From NCBI GenBank assembly GCA_025463055.1, contig JAOAPV010000065.1, forward strand, positions 1 to 64,000: a stretch of DNA of 64,000 bases. The letters are read 5' to 3'. The stretch's first letter is position 1, and each line of letters begins with the position of its first letter. Origin of the DNA: Candidatus Acidiferrum typicum (GTDB lineage: Bacteria; Acidobacteriota; Terriglobia; Acidiferrales; UBA7541). The translations under genes and the position numbers were made by a program. The notes beneath the pieces were generated by a model. The model was not told the DNA's origin and searched no databases. It saw nothing but the letters and a program-made list of their open reading frames with translations. This document shows positions 63,903 to 64,000 of the stretch, in pieces.

Positions 63903-64000
63903 GAGCCAGGTGCGCGTCCCGAACAATGTCCTATCGGAAACAGTGTAGTGCACGCAGAGCAAGTTGCTGGCGCAAACATGAATGAGAATTTGGCGCGGCC

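Overview
The window is a gene-dense bacterial chromosome segment with GC-rich coding sequence, frequent GTG and TTG starts and good Shine-Dalgarno sites before many genes. The gene content suggests a Gram-negative soil bacterium of the Acidobacteriota (Terriglobia-like). This rests on TonB C-terminal-domain proteins, a stand-alone MglA-like GTPase, a quinohemoprotein dehydrogenase, a Wza/Wzc export system and a large repeat-built secreted protein. It is inferred from gene content only, not from a marker-gene tree.

Positions 1-30500 are mostly housekeeping and signalling. They hold a DUF4139 gene end; RidA; a transsulfuration/methionine pair (cystathionine beta-synthase, then a fused homocysteine methyltransferase/methylene-THF reductase); a PilZ-TonB fusion; glutamate-type dehydrogenase; gltX; a very large GAF-GGDEF-HD-GYP c-di-GMP protein; an ECF sigma factor; OsmC; FabH; YvcK; a TPR protein; an MglA-like GTPase; a STAS protein; and a nitrogen-control run amt-glnB-glnD. 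A pentapeptide-repeat gene beside yvcK is broken by a frameshift and a stop.

Positions 30476-35359 (minus strand) form a tight four-gene operon: a complete stand-alone adenylation enzyme, a divergent MBOAT acyltransferase, a carrier protein, and a methyltransferase embedded in the C-terminal part of an NRPS adenylation domain. The order adenylation, MBOAT, carrier resembles dltA-dltB-dltC of Gram-positive D-alanylation. The methyltransferase and the Gram-negative setting are unusual, and this is the best candidate here for an undescribed system. Next come a HAD-phosphatase/HerA-like ATPase fusion, a TPM - nucleotidyltransferase - LemA operon and a PQQ dehydrogenase.

Positions 42300-45050 are a scar region: tRNA-Ala(TGC), a frameshifted integrase fragment joined directly to a 3'-truncated aldo/keto reductase gene, a response-regulator remnant with a homopolymer slip, and an intact single-domain response regulator.

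Positions 45048-61616 look like a regulated exopolysaccharide locus. Two paralogous PAS-like/LuxR regulators flank a pair of overlapping PilZ genes. Then follow a NusG-like antiterminator and a Wzx/Wzy-type set: WecA-like transferase, Wza, Wzc-type tyrosine kinase, AlgI-type MBOAT plus an SGNH-like partner, flippase, O-antigen ligase/polymerase and two GT4 glycosyltransferases. Palindromic ACTAG-type motifs lie upstream of the regulators and of the antiterminator gene. The c-di-GMP enzyme at 15393 and the PilZ proteins suggest that c-di-GMP controls this locus, which is inference. The window ends with a large secreted repeat protein.
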